Shown here: positions 44,639 through 53,031 of the stretch, in pieces
Layout: the number at the start of each line of letters is the position of its first letter
Position numbering within the stretch: position 1 is the first letter of the stretch
Assembly: GCA_004297625.1 (NCBI GenBank)
Contig: SCTY01000068.1
Location: 372,001 to 436,000 of the forward strand
Source: Betaproteobacteria bacterium
GTDB taxonomy: Bacteria; Pseudomonadota; Gammaproteobacteria; Burkholderiales; SG8-39
DNA: 64,000 bases
Direction of reading: 5' to 3'
Translations under genes and position numbers: made by a program
The notes under the pieces: generated by a model
Database searches by the model: none
Told to the model about the DNA's origin: nothing
What the model saw: only the letters and a program-made list of their open reading frames with translations

Positions 44639-45991
44639 CTAGCGCTCGCGCGCTGCCTCGTGGAAGGCCTTCCTCACCGGCGAGAGCAGGTACTCGAGCA
44701 CGCTGCGCGTGCCGAGATTGATCTCGGCGGCGACCTGCATGCCGGGAGCGAGCGCGTAGCGCTCGCCGTCGGCGTCGAGGTGCTGGCTCTTCAACTCGAC
44801 GATCGCGCGGTAGGCAAGCGGGCCCATGGGCCGGTCGCGTCCGGTGAGCGCGTCGGAGCGCGTATTGGGCGACGGCGCCTCGGTCGCATCGGCGCTCACT
44901 TTGCGCACCGAGCCTTCGACCATCCCGTACTTCGTGAACTGGAAAGCCGCGAGCTTGACCTTCACCGGCTGGCCCTCGCGCACGAAGCCCACGTCCTGAT
45001 TCGAGACCCAGACCTCCGCGAGAAGCTGCTCCCCGCGCGGCACGAGCGTCATGAGAATGGTCCCGGGCATTGCTACGGTGCCGATGGTATGCGTGGCCAG
45101 GTCCTTCACCGTGCCGGCCTCCGGCGCGCGCAGCTCGAGCAGCTCCTGCCGGTGTGCCTGCTTGGCGAGCTCCTGGCGCGCCTTCTCGTACTGCGCGGCC
45201 GTTTCGACGCGCTCGGTCTGGAGCTGGCGCCGGTAGTCGGCGCTTATCTGGGCGATCTTCTTCTCCGACTGGTCGATAAGCGCCTGGTTGCTGCGGATGA
45301 TGAATTCCTGCGCGCGCAGGTCCTGCTCTTTCTCGATGCGCTCGCGGCGCTTGTCCGTGTACATGATGCGCCCGGCGAAGCCGTCGCGAGTCAGCTTCTC
45401 GAACGCCTTTTCCTGCTCGACGTAGTGAGGCAGCACCTGCTCGAGCTTGGTCTTCGTTTCGAGCGCCGCCGCGAGGTCCTGCCGTGCCTTGTCGAGCAGG
45501 CTGCGCTCCTGCGCCAGCGCATTCTCGTACGCGCGCACGTTCGCCGCGTACTGGGCCGCCAGCTGCGCCGCGAGCTCGGGCGGATCGTCGTTTTGCGTGG
45601 AAAACTTCTTTCCAAGAAGCTGCGCGTCGATGCGCCGCAGCGCCAGGCGCTTGTTGTCGTGCTCGGCCTGGACCGCCTTCACGTCCGCCGCGGTGAGCAC
45701 GGGATCCATGCGGATCAGGATCTGGCCGGGAGTCACCTGCTCGCCTTCCTGCACCAGGATCTCGCGCACGATCCCCTGCTCGGCCGGCTGGACGATCTTG
45801 AGATAGCCCGAAGGCACGAGCTTGCCGTCGGCGACCGCGACGATGTCCAGGGGGCCAAACGCAGCCCACAGGAGCACGCACGCGAGAAGCGCGATCAGCG
45901 TGCGCAGCAACCACCCGCCCAGCGGCGCCGGCGGCGTCTCCTGGATGCGCAGCAGCGGCGGCGAGAAATCGGCCGGCCCGGCCAGCTTCAT
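44639..45991 (-). CDS. HlyD-family type I secretion adaptor
   Basis: A 450-aa membrane-fusion protein. One N-terminal helix (LLRTLIALLACVLLWAAFG) anchors it in the inner membrane. LKIVQPAEQGIVREILVQEG starts the lipoyl half, a long coiled-coil region spans about residues 110-280, and QELLELRAPEAGTVKDLATH with VAMPGTILMTLVPRG completes it. EIRVR-type secretion adaptors end with a short tail, as here. It follows the ABC transporter and a small gene and overlaps that gene by 4 nt. An outer membrane TolC partner is not in the window. Confidence 0.9.
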   Translation of the reverse strand: MKLAGPADFSPPLLRIQETPPAPLGGWLLRTLIALLACVLLWAAFGPLDIVAVADGKLVPSGYLKIVQPAEQGIVREILVQEGEQVTPGQILIRMDPVLTAADVKAVQAEHDNKRLALRRIDAQLLGKKFSTQNDDPPELAAQLAAQYAANVRAYENALAQERSLLDKARQDLAAALETKTKLEQVLPHYVEQEKAFEKLTRDGFAGRIMYTDKRRERIEKEQDLRAQEFIIRSNQALIDQSEKKIAQISADYRRQLQTERVETAAQYEKARQELAKQAHRQELLELRAPEAGTVKDLATHTIGTVAMPGTILMTLVPRGEQLLAEVWVSNQDVGFVREGQPVKVKLAAFQFTKYGMVEGSVRKVSADATEAPSPNTRSDALTGRDRPMGPLAYRAIVELKSQHLDADGERYALAPGMQVAAEINLGTRSVLEYLLSPVRKAFHEAARER

Positions 45992-46320
45992 TGCGCGGTT
46001 TCCCGCTTGGCGACCGCCTGCAGCACCCCTCCGATCTGCCGGTGCAGCGCGCCGAGCGCCTCGTAGCTCACAGCGATGCGCGCCGCGAGCCTGCCGTTCA
46101 CGCGCTCGGGAACCTTCTTGCCCGCGCGCGCCATGCGCTGCAGCGCGCCCATCGCGCCCGGGTCGAGAAAGCCGAAGTCGAGCAGCGCGACCCCTGCGGT
46201 CGGCTGCACCATCGTGACGTTCGCGAGAACCGGCTGATCCGAACCGTTGGCGGGCAGCAGCTGCAGATTGACCGATTGCGTCGTGCTCTCGCCTGCTTCC
46301 GAAGTCGTTTCCATTGCCAT
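45988..46320 (-). CDS. Small DUF3467-like protein between type I secretion genes
   Basis: A 110-aa protein without signal or membrane segments. The stretch VTMVQPTAGVALLDFGFLDP followed by NGRLAARIAVSYEALGALHR resembles DUF3467, whose members contain a conserved LDFG and an Arg-rich strand. The function of the family is unknown. It is encoded between the exporter ATPase and adaptor, overlapping the latter, so it may be an accessory or chaperone for the secreted substrate. Confidence 0.62.
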   Translation of the reverse strand: MAMETTSEAGESTTQSVNLQLLPANGSDQPVLANVTMVQPTAGVALLDFGFLDPGAMGALQRMARAGKKVPERVNGRLAARIAVSYEALGALHRQIGGVLQAVAKRETAQ

Positions 46321-46349
46321 ATATGTGCCCCTCTAGTTCCGCTTTGCCA

Positions 46350-48248
46350 TCACGTGGGACCTTCTTCCACTACGCGCATCTTTATTGCCTTCTCCGCCGC
46401 GAGTGTCAAGACTTCGTCCACCGCCAAACCGCGCGGCACCTGGTGTGCGATGAAGAGCATGGTGACCTTGCCCTTGAGCTGGTTCACGGTGCGGGCGAAT
46501 TGCTCGGCGGTCTGCTGATCGAGGTTGCTGGTCGCCTCGTCAAAGATTAGGATGCGCGGGCGCTTGAGGACTGCGCGCGCGATGGCGAGGCGCTGCTTCT
46601 GCCCTCCCGAGAGTCCGACGCCGTGCTCGCCGATCTCGGTGTTGTAGCCCTTCGGCATCTTTTCGATGAAGTCATGGATCTCCGCGATCTTGCAGGCCTG
46701 CACGACATGGTCGAAGGTGGCGTTGGGGTTGGCGGCAATGAGGTTCTCGTAGATCGAGCCGGAGAAGAGGAAGGTATCCTGCGGCACGACGCCGAAGTAC
46801 TGGCGAAGCTCGTTCGCCGAGAGATGGCGGATGTCGCGGCCGTCGATCGTGATGCTGCCCTCGGTCGGCTGGTAAAAGCCGAGCATGAGCTTCGCGAGCG
46901 TGCTCTTGCCGGAGCCGGAGGGACCGGTTAGGACGGAGAGCTTGCCGGGTTTCAGGGCGAGCTTCAGATCCCTGTACAGGAAGGCGTGCTCGGGCGAGTA
47001 GCGGAAGGAAAGCTCCGAGACCCGGATCTCGCCTTTGCCTTCGGCGGTGCGGGACGGTGTGAGGGCATAAGGCTCGGCGGGCGCGTCCATGATGTCACCG
47101 AGCCGCTTCACCGCGATCGACGCCTGCTGGAACTCCTGCCAGAGGCCTGCGAGGCGCAGCATCGGCTGCGACATGCGGCTCGCGAACATCTGGAAGGCGA
47201 CCAGCATGCCGATGGTGAAGCCGTCGTTGCGCATCACGAGGAGGGCACCGACGCAGAGCAGCGCGATGGTCATTGCCTGCTCAAGCGCGTTGGCAACGAC
47301 ATTGTAGGTGTTGGAGAGCTGGCGCGTGGCGAAGCCGGCGGCGAGGTACTCGGCGAGCAGGCCGTCATACCGTGATTCCAGCCTCGGCTCCATCTGCAGG
47401 GACTTCACCGTTTCCATGCCGGCAACGTACTCGGTAAGGAACGCCTGGTTGCGCGCGCCTAGCAGAAATTGGCGGTTGATGCGCGCGCGCAGCACCGGCA
47501 CGATCAAAACGCTTATCAGAGAAATCACGAGCAGGATGCCGAGCGCTATAAGGGTGAGCTGCCAGCTGTAGGCGAACATCACCGCGACGAAAACGAGAAG
47601 GAACGGAAAATCGAGGATCAGCGACACCGCGGCCCCGGCCGTGAATTCGCGGATGGTCTCAATGGCATGTACGCGCGCGACGAGCGTGCCGGTCGGGCGG
47701 TACTCGAAGTAAGGCAGATGCAGCTGCAGCAGGTGACGGAACACCTGGCTGCCGAGCACCGCGTCGACGCGGTTGCCGGTGTGCAGCACCAGGTACTGGC
47801 GCAGCCAGCTCATGGCGGCGTTGAAGAGCAGGAACATCGCGAGGCCGACGGCGATGACGGTGAGGGTGCTCTGCGTCTGGTGCACCACCACCTTGTCGAT
47901 AATGACCTGCGTGAAAAGCGGAGTTGCGAGCGCGATCAACTGGATGAAGAGCGAGGCAAGCAGCACGTCGCGCCAGATGCGCCGATGGCGGATCAGCTCG
48001 TTCCAGAACCAGCGGAAGCCGAACTTGCCGGCGGCCGGCGCACCGTCTTCGCGCAGCGGCTCGGCTTTCTCGTGCCGTATGAAGAGCGCCTGCCGCTCGA
48101 AACGCTCCGCTACGTCGGCCGTGGCGCAGGTATGCGGCGTCTGGCTGCCGACTTCGAAGTAAAGCAGCCGCTCGCCATCGGACCGGATGACTAGAGCGGG
48201 ACCCTTGTCCTTCAGAAAGGCGATGCAGGGAAAACTGGGGGCCGCCAT
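46350..48248 (-). CDS. Type I secretion ABC transporter (HlyB-like) with upstream-extended N-terminus
   Basis: An ABC exporter of 632 aa from ATG 48248. Six transmembrane helices (about residues 85-370) carry LATPLFTQVIIDKVVVHQTQ. The nucleotide domain has Walker A TGPSGSGKSTLA, signature LSGGQKQRLAIARA and Walker B ILIFDEATSNLD. The frame stays open upstream to a TAG at 48486-48488 and reads GEQFVWLVGSLCQINRLPFD, the expected start of the C39-peptidase-like domain. The only plausible start there is CTG 48422, with GGGGGAGGG before it. The Cys of an active C39 protease is not evident, so the domain is probably degenerate. Confidence 0.9.
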   Translation of the reverse strand: MAAPSFPCIAFLKDKGPALVIRSDGERLLYFEVGSQTPHTCATADVAERFERQALFIRHEKAEPLREDGAPAAGKFGFRWFWNELIRHRRIWRDVLLASLFIQLIALATPLFTQVIIDKVVVHQTQSTLTVIAVGLAMFLLFNAAMSWLRQYLVLHTGNRVDAVLGSQVFRHLLQLHLPYFEYRPTGTLVARVHAIETIREFTAGAAVSLILDFPFLLVFVAVMFAYSWQLTLIALGILLVISLISVLIVPVLRARINRQFLLGARNQAFLTEYVAGMETVKSLQMEPRLESRYDGLLAEYLAAGFATRQLSNTYNVVANALEQAMTIALLCVGALLVMRNDGFTIGMLVAFQMFASRMSQPMLRLAGLWQEFQQASIAVKRLGDIMDAPAEPYALTPSRTAEGKGEIRVSELSFRYSPEHAFLYRDLKLALKPGKLSVLTGPSGSGKSTLAKLMLGFYQPTEGSITIDGRDIRHLSANELRQYFGVVPQDTFLFSGSIYENLIAANPNATFDHVVQACKIAEIHDFIEKMPKGYNTEIGEHGVGLSGGQKQRLAIARAVLKRPRILIFDEATSNLDQQTAEQFARTVNQLKGKVTMLFIAHQVPRGLAVDEVLTLAAEKAIKMRVVEEGPT

Positions 48249-48504
48249 CGCGCCTTCGCTCGCGCGGAAAGCCAGCGACTTCAGCGCTTCAAGGAGCTGC
48301 CGTCCCGAGTGCGGTGCGGGGAAGCGCTGGACGAGAAGCGCGGGATCAAAAGGCAGGCGATTGATCTGGCATAGGCTGCCGACCAGCCATACGAATTGTT
48401 CCCCCGAAAGCGCCTTGTCCAGCCGCGGCCCTCCCCCGCGCGCATTCTGACGCCGCGTGAAAGGTAGGGAAATACACCGAAAGTTCTAGAACAGCTTTAT
48501 CTTT

Positions 48505-49134
48505 TTATTCAGCGCGGATGCCCAGTCGCGCGAGCTCCACGATCGCTTCGGTGCGAGAGTTGACGCCGAGCGAGCGGTAGGCGGCGTGAGCGTGCTGCTT
48601 CACGGTGTTTTCCGCGATCGAGAGCTCCTGGGCAATCTCCGCGTTGCTCCGGCCCTTGATGATGAGGCGCAGCACATCGGCCTGGCGGTCGGTGATACCG
48701 AAGTCGGAAAGCTTCGGCTCCTTCCTCGGCGCGAGCTGTCCATCCATTAGCTGCGGCGGAATGTACGTGCCGCCCTGCGCGATGAGCTGGAGCGCATTCG
48801 CAAGAACCTTCGGCGGCGAGGTTTTCGGCACATAGCCGACCGCGCCGGCGTCGAGCGCGGCGCGCACGCTACTGGGATCCTCGGTTGCGGAAATGATGGC
48901 GACGCGGACCGTCGGCAGGGTCTTGCGGAAGCGGATCAGCGCGTCGAGGCCCGAGCAGCCGGGGAGCCCGAGATCGAGCAGCACGAGCTCGAGGTTCTTC
49001 AATTGCCGCGCGCGGGCGAGCCCGCCGGCAAGGTCGGACTCGGCATGGAATTGCGCTTGCGGCAGCACCGAGCGCACCACGGCGCCGAGCGTCTGGTGGA
49101 TGATCGGGTGATCGTCGACGAGCAGCACGTCCAT
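48505..49134 (-). CDS. NarL/FixJ-type response regulator with LuxR helix-turn-helix
   Basis: A 209-aa two-component regulator. The receiver domain has the acidic pair in LLVDDHPIIH, the phosphoacceptor Asp in LVLLDLGLPGCSG, Ser/Thr in IISATED and Lys in GYVPKTSPPK. The LuxR-type C-terminus reads TDRQADVLRLIIKGRSNAEI and LSIAENTVKQHAHAAYRSLG. No histidine kinase is adjacent. It lies upstream of the type I exporter on the same strand, about 250 bp away, and might regulate it. Confidence 0.9.
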   Translation of the reverse strand: MDVLLVDDHPIIHQTLGAVVRSVLPQAQFHAESDLAGGLARARQLKNLELVLLDLGLPGCSGLDALIRFRKTLPTVRVAIISATEDPSSVRAALDAGAVGYVPKTSPPKVLANALQLIAQGGTYIPPQLMDGQLAPRKEPKLSDFGITDRQADVLRLIIKGRSNAEIAQELSIAENTVKQHAHAAYRSLGVNSRTEAIVELARLGIRAE

Positions 49135-49159
49135 GGGCAGGAAAATCCTACCCCGTAAA

Positions 49160-49178
49160 CGTGGTCCGTCCCTGATTT
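49160..49178. repeat. Solitary half-site of the GGGACAGACC repeat family
   Basis: CGTGGTCCGTCCCTGATTT differs by one base from the right arm of the hairpin at 58085-58172. No second arm is found nearby, so this looks like a decayed or single copy. Confidence 0.5.
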
Positions 49179-49199
49179 CTCTTGATTTCTGACGTTATT

Positions 49200-49694
49200 T
49201 CAAGCGAATGAGGCGTGATGGAGTGCCGCATTCGGGGCGGGCGCCGCTGCGACGAGCACCGCAACGACTTCGGCTTCCGCGCACAGCAGGCCGCGCGAGT
49301 GGACCGAGCACTTGATGATCGACTTGCGCCCGGTGAACTGCACCTCGCGCGCACGCAGCTCGACTGCCTGCTCGATCGGCACGGGCTTGCGGTAGTCGAT
49401 GCGTAGCGCAGCGGTAACGAATTGATATTCGAGGCCGCCGTTCATCTCGCGTCCGGCGCGCCGATAGGCGTGCGCCGCCGCGGTCCAGATGCAATGGCAG
49501 TCCACCACCGAGGCGATCAAGCCTCCGTACAGGATTCCCGGATGTCCGATGTGCTCGGCCTTCGGACGCCAAACGCAGACGACTTCATCGCCTGCCCAGA
49601 AGCTCTTGATTTGCAGCCCATGCGGGTTGAGCGTGCCGCAGCCGAAGCAATCGATCTCGATCTGGTCCTGCATTGCGGTTTGCATTGTTTTCAT
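49200..49694 (-). CDS. PaaI-like hotdog-fold thioesterase
   Basis: A 164-aa protein started by ATG 49694 with AGGAGG upstream; the longer open frame is not coding. The segment HIGHPGILYGGLIASVVDCH is the hotdog central helix with its conserved Gly and Asp, and FVTAALRIDYRKPVPIEQAV the following strands. The N-terminal DCFGCGTLNPHGLQIKSFW motif is common in PaaI-like thioesterases. It would hydrolyse an acyl-CoA in the cytoplasm; the acyl group is unknown. Confidence 0.82.
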   Translation of the reverse strand: MKTMQTAMQDQIEIDCFGCGTLNPHGLQIKSFWAGDEVVCVWRPKAEHIGHPGILYGGLIASVVDCHCIWTAAAHAYRRAGREMNGGLEYQFVTAALRIDYRKPVPIEQAVELRAREVQFTGRKSIIKCSVHSRGLLCAEAEVVAVLVAAAPAPNAALHHASFA

Positions 49695-49819
49695 CGCCTC
49701 CTCCTTGATCAATGAGAAGGCAGCGTGCCGGGATCGCTTCGGAACGACGATCGGGCCCCGGTCCCAACAGGAGGCGGGAGAGTGCCTTGAGAGCGGGACC
49801 GTAGTCCCAGGCGAGGGAG

Positions 49820-50884
49820 TTACGCGCGGCCCAGGCCGGCGTCGCGCGCCTTCACGATCGCCTGGGCGCGTGTTTCGACCTGCAGCTTTTCGAACACCCG
49901 GGTGATGTGGTTGCGCACCGTCTTCTCCGAAACTTCGAGCCGGACCGCGATCTGGGCGTTGTCCAGCCCGCGCGCGATGAGCTCGAGCACTTGGGCCTCC
50001 CGCCCGCTCAGGCCGGCGAACGGATGCCCATCGGCGCGCGAACCACCCGGGGACAGGAACGCCCCCAGCTCGTCGAAGAACTGCTTCCACGCCGCTTCGT
50101 GGGGCAGGAGGATGTGATTGCGCCCGTCGAGCAGGGCGAAGCGCGACTCCGGGATCATTCCGGCGATCAGCCGCCCTTCCTCGAAAGGCACGCTGGCATC
50201 CCCCTTCGCGTGCAGCACGAGGGTCGGGCATTGGACTTTAGGCGCCAGATCCATGACGTCGAGCTTGCCCACCGAGGAGAAGATTTTCGCGGCGCATCCG
50301 GCGGAAGTGCACATGCGCTCGAGCTCGTTGTAGCTTGCCGCCTGCTGCGGGCTGCTGTCCGGAATGAGCAGCGAAGTGAATACCTGGCGATACGCCGGAT
50401 TTTCCTTTCCCCAACCGATGCCGGCGAGCTTGACGAGCGTGCGCATCTCCTCGATCTGCGCCGGCGTGAGGTTGCGCTTCATCACGTGCCTGGCCCATCC
50501 GCCGAGGAGGACGAGGTGGCTCACGCGCCCGGGGTGGCGGGCCGCATAGGCGACTCCGATCGCCGCGCCCTGCGAGTGGGCGAACAACGCGAATCGCTCG
50601 ACGTTCGCCGCGTCGACGACGGCTTCCAGGTCGCCGACCCAGGTGTCGAGCGACAGATCCTCGACCTCGTGATCCGAGAGCCCGCAGCCGCGCGGGTCAT
50701 ACCGCACCAGCGTGCGGCCGCGGCCAAGCTCGAGGAGAAACGGCCGCACCACCGGGCTGCGCCAGTCGTACTCCAGGTGCGTCAGGAAATTGGCGACCTT
50801 GACGAGCGGCGGCCCGTGGCCCGAGATCGCGTAGCCGAGATTGACGCCGCCCGCGCCCTTGCAGAACCGTATCTGTTGCTGCAC
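49820..50884 (-). CDS. Alpha/beta-hydrolase fused to LuxR-type DNA-binding domain
   Basis: A 354-aa protein combining an N-terminal alpha/beta hydrolase (residues about 15-275) and a C-terminal LuxR helix-turn-helix (about 290-350). Nucleophile Ser is in LFAHSQGAAIG, the acid Asp in LHAKGDASVPF, and His in DGRNHILLP, so the catalytic triad is intact. The C-terminus reads LSGREAQVLELIARGLDNAQ and VSEKTVRNHITRVFEKLQVE. It could be a regulator that senses or cleaves its ligand. The ligand is unknown. Confidence 0.85.
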   Translation of the reverse strand: MQQQIRFCKGAGGVNLGYAISGHGPPLVKVANFLTHLEYDWRSPVVRPFLLELGRGRTLVRYDPRGCGLSDHEVEDLSLDTWVGDLEAVVDAANVERFALFAHSQGAAIGVAYAARHPGRVSHLVLLGGWARHVMKRNLTPAQIEEMRTLVKLAGIGWGKENPAYRQVFTSLLIPDSSPQQAASYNELERMCTSAGCAAKIFSSVGKLDVMDLAPKVQCPTLVLHAKGDASVPFEEGRLIAGMIPESRFALLDGRNHILLPHEAAWKQFFDELGAFLSPGGSRADGHPFAGLSGREAQVLELIARGLDNAQIAVRLEVSEKTVRNHITRVFEKLQVETRAQAIVKARDAGLGRA

Positions 50885-50915
50885 CGGATAGCGGGCCTCC
50901 CCTCCCGCATCGCGT

Positions 50916-53012
50916 TCAGCGTATCACGCGTTTGCGCGCCGCGAGCGGCGATTCGGCGGCCGCGTAGGCCGCAACGCCTGCCTGGCGGTCGATCGGCGCC
51001 GCCGTTTGCAGCGTGGTGCCGCCCGGCGGCTGCAGCTCCGGCGGAAAGAACGCCAGCTTCTGCGTCTTCGCAAGTTTTGCGTCCCTCCCGGGCGAGAGAT
51101 CGCGCGCGTTCGCGCCCCTGGGCCTCACCGCCGCCTTGTCGACGATCTCCAGGTCGAACCACCAGCGCTTCACCGGATTGCGCGCGCCGCCATTGACTGC
51201 GTCGTCATACTCGATGAGCGCGCGCCGGGCCTCGGGCACTTCGATCGAAAGCCACAGCAGCTTCTCGGACGCCACCAGGTCCTCGCGGTTGTACGGGCAG
51301 GTTTTCATGCAGCGCCCGCACGCCGAGCCGTTGGCGTTCGTCAGGCGGTAGCGGCCGCATTTCTCGACGTCGGGCTTCCAGATCTCGTAGCCGTTGAACA
51401 TCACCTTCGGCCCGAAAGGGATGGCGTTGCACGGGCATTCGCGCGCGCACTTCATGCATTGTTCGCAGGTCGCCTGCAGGCCGAAGTCGATCGGCCGGTC
51501 GGGCTCGAGCGGCAGCTCGGTCGTGAAGACGATCGATTTCGAGCGCGGTCCGATGAACGGATTGAGCACCAGCTCGCCGATGCGCGACATCTCCCCGAGG
51601 CCCGCCATGAGAACCACCGGAAGATGGAGCACCTCGGAATACGCGTTCGAGTGCACGCGCGACGAGTAGCCCAGCCGCCGCAGATGCGAAGCCATGATGC
51701 CGGCAAGCAGCGCGCCGCGCATGTAGGCGCGCATCGATTGCGCTCCCGAGATCCAGTCGTCGCCCGAGGCGCCTTCCATGGTCTCGAAGCCCTGGTCGAT
51801 CAGCATCGCCACCGCGTAGGGGTGGTAAGCGCCGATCGGCGCGCCCTTTTCGTCGTCGTGCGAGTAGTACATCCACGGCTCGGCGCGGCAGATGCCGGCG
51901 AAATCCACGCCCAAGTAATAGGCCAGTGCTTTGACCGCCTTTGCGTTTTGCTCCTCTGCGCCGCTCGAATGCTTGTTTTCTCTCGTTCCCTGCAGCGGCA
52001 CGAGGTTGCGGATGATCGGCGTCATCGCAAACGCCAGCGGGTGCTTCACCGCGAAGCGCCGCCGCTCCCGCGCCGGCTTCTCGCCGAGGTCGCCGGCGAG
52101 CGCGCGGGTGAAGAGATCCGCGCGCTTGGGCACGCGGCGGATCTCCTCGCGCAGCACAAGCGTGGTGGGCTCGTCGACGCGCTTGATTTTCTCCATCGCG
52201 TAGCGCCCCATGTGCAGCGGGCGGCTCGCCTCCTCGGCCTCGGTCCACCCCGGGCGCGTGCCCGGCGCGCCCATGTACGCTTCGGCGCTCGGCCAGGCGA
52301 GCGCGGCGAGCGGCAGGTCGGCCGCCATTTCGTAGCTCGTCGTCACCACGCCAAGGCGAAAGCCGCGCTCCATGAGCGGCGCCTTAAGCGTTCCGTCGAC
52401 GTCCTTTGCCACCCCGGCCCGCTGCGCGAGGCGCTCGAGGGACACGAGACTCGCACCGGCGACGTGCCCGCGCGCCGGCCAGCCGAGGACGCGCACGTAC
52501 CCCGAGAGCACCACGGCGACCTCGGCGCAGCGGACGTCGGTGCGCAGGGCATTGGTGCCGAGGATCCAGTCCGCGCCCGGTTCGCCGGGCGCAGGCTCGC
52601 GGCCGAACTCCACAAGGAAGACGAACGCATGGGTGTGCGCGGGATGCTCCGCCGATAGCCAATCCGCCTCCTCGACGCGGCACACGCCGGCGAGCGTGGC
52701 GTCGAGGAAGTAGGCCGAGGCCTTGAGGTTTTTTGCTCTAAGAACAACATCGCCGGGAACCGGCGCGCGCGCCGGCGCGACATCGCCGTCGAGATATCGA
52801 AAGCAAAATTCGAGATGCTCCTTCAAAGCAGGAGCAATTGAATCTCCTCGTTCTTTGTGAGCGTCGCCCGGCATGCGCGAGTCCACGATGCGCGCATTCG
52901 GATCGCGCGCGAGGAGCTCGGTGGGCAGCACGCCCATGTCGTACGGGCGGTCTCTGTTGGAAAAAAGCCTGGCCATTGGCGAAGCGTACTGCCTTTGTAA
53001 GGTTCGACCCAT
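50916..53012 (-). CDS. Reductive-dehalogenase-like corrinoid iron-sulfur protein
   Basis: A 698-aa protein with the layout of non-exported (NpRdhA/BhbA-like) reductive dehalogenases. It has no Tat signal. Two related halves are visible: SAYFLDATLAGVCRVEEADW against LAYYLGVDFAGICRAEPWMY. The C-terminus carries two 4Fe-4S motifs, CEQCMKCARECPC and C-x12-CGRCMKTCPYN. LVLNPFIGPRSKSIVFTTEL lies in the expected corrinoid domain. Start 53012 is tentative; ATG 52976 (MARLFSNRDRPYD) is the alternative. It may remove halogen from an aromatic or other substrate, or be a related reductase. It is divergent from DUF1223. Confidence 0.8.
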   Translation of the reverse strand: MGRTLQRQYASPMARLFSNRDRPYDMGVLPTELLARDPNARIVDSRMPGDAHKERGDSIAPALKEHLEFCFRYLDGDVAPARAPVPGDVVLRAKNLKASAYFLDATLAGVCRVEEADWLSAEHPAHTHAFVFLVEFGREPAPGEPGADWILGTNALRTDVRCAEVAVVLSGYVRVLGWPARGHVAGASLVSLERLAQRAGVAKDVDGTLKAPLMERGFRLGVVTTSYEMAADLPLAALAWPSAEAYMGAPGTRPGWTEAEEASRPLHMGRYAMEKIKRVDEPTTLVLREEIRRVPKRADLFTRALAGDLGEKPARERRRFAVKHPLAFAMTPIIRNLVPLQGTRENKHSSGAEEQNAKAVKALAYYLGVDFAGICRAEPWMYYSHDDEKGAPIGAYHPYAVAMLIDQGFETMEGASGDDWISGAQSMRAYMRGALLAGIMASHLRRLGYSSRVHSNAYSEVLHLPVVLMAGLGEMSRIGELVLNPFIGPRSKSIVFTTELPLEPDRPIDFGLQATCEQCMKCARECPCNAIPFGPKVMFNGYEIWKPDVEKCGRYRLTNANGSACGRCMKTCPYNREDLVASEKLLWLSIEVPEARRALIEYDDAVNGGARNPVKRWWFDLEIVDKAAVRPRGANARDLSPGRDAKLAKTQKLAFFPPELQPPGGTTLQTAAPIDRQAGVAAYAAAESPLAARKRVIR

Positions 53013-53031
53013 GAGGCACGTCTAACGCGGC

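Noticed and set aside
46350..48485. Active C39 bacteriocin-processing peptidase domain
   Set aside because: The upstream extension resembles the domain, but I do not see the catalytic Cys/His pattern; it is more like the degenerate domain of HlyB-type exporters.
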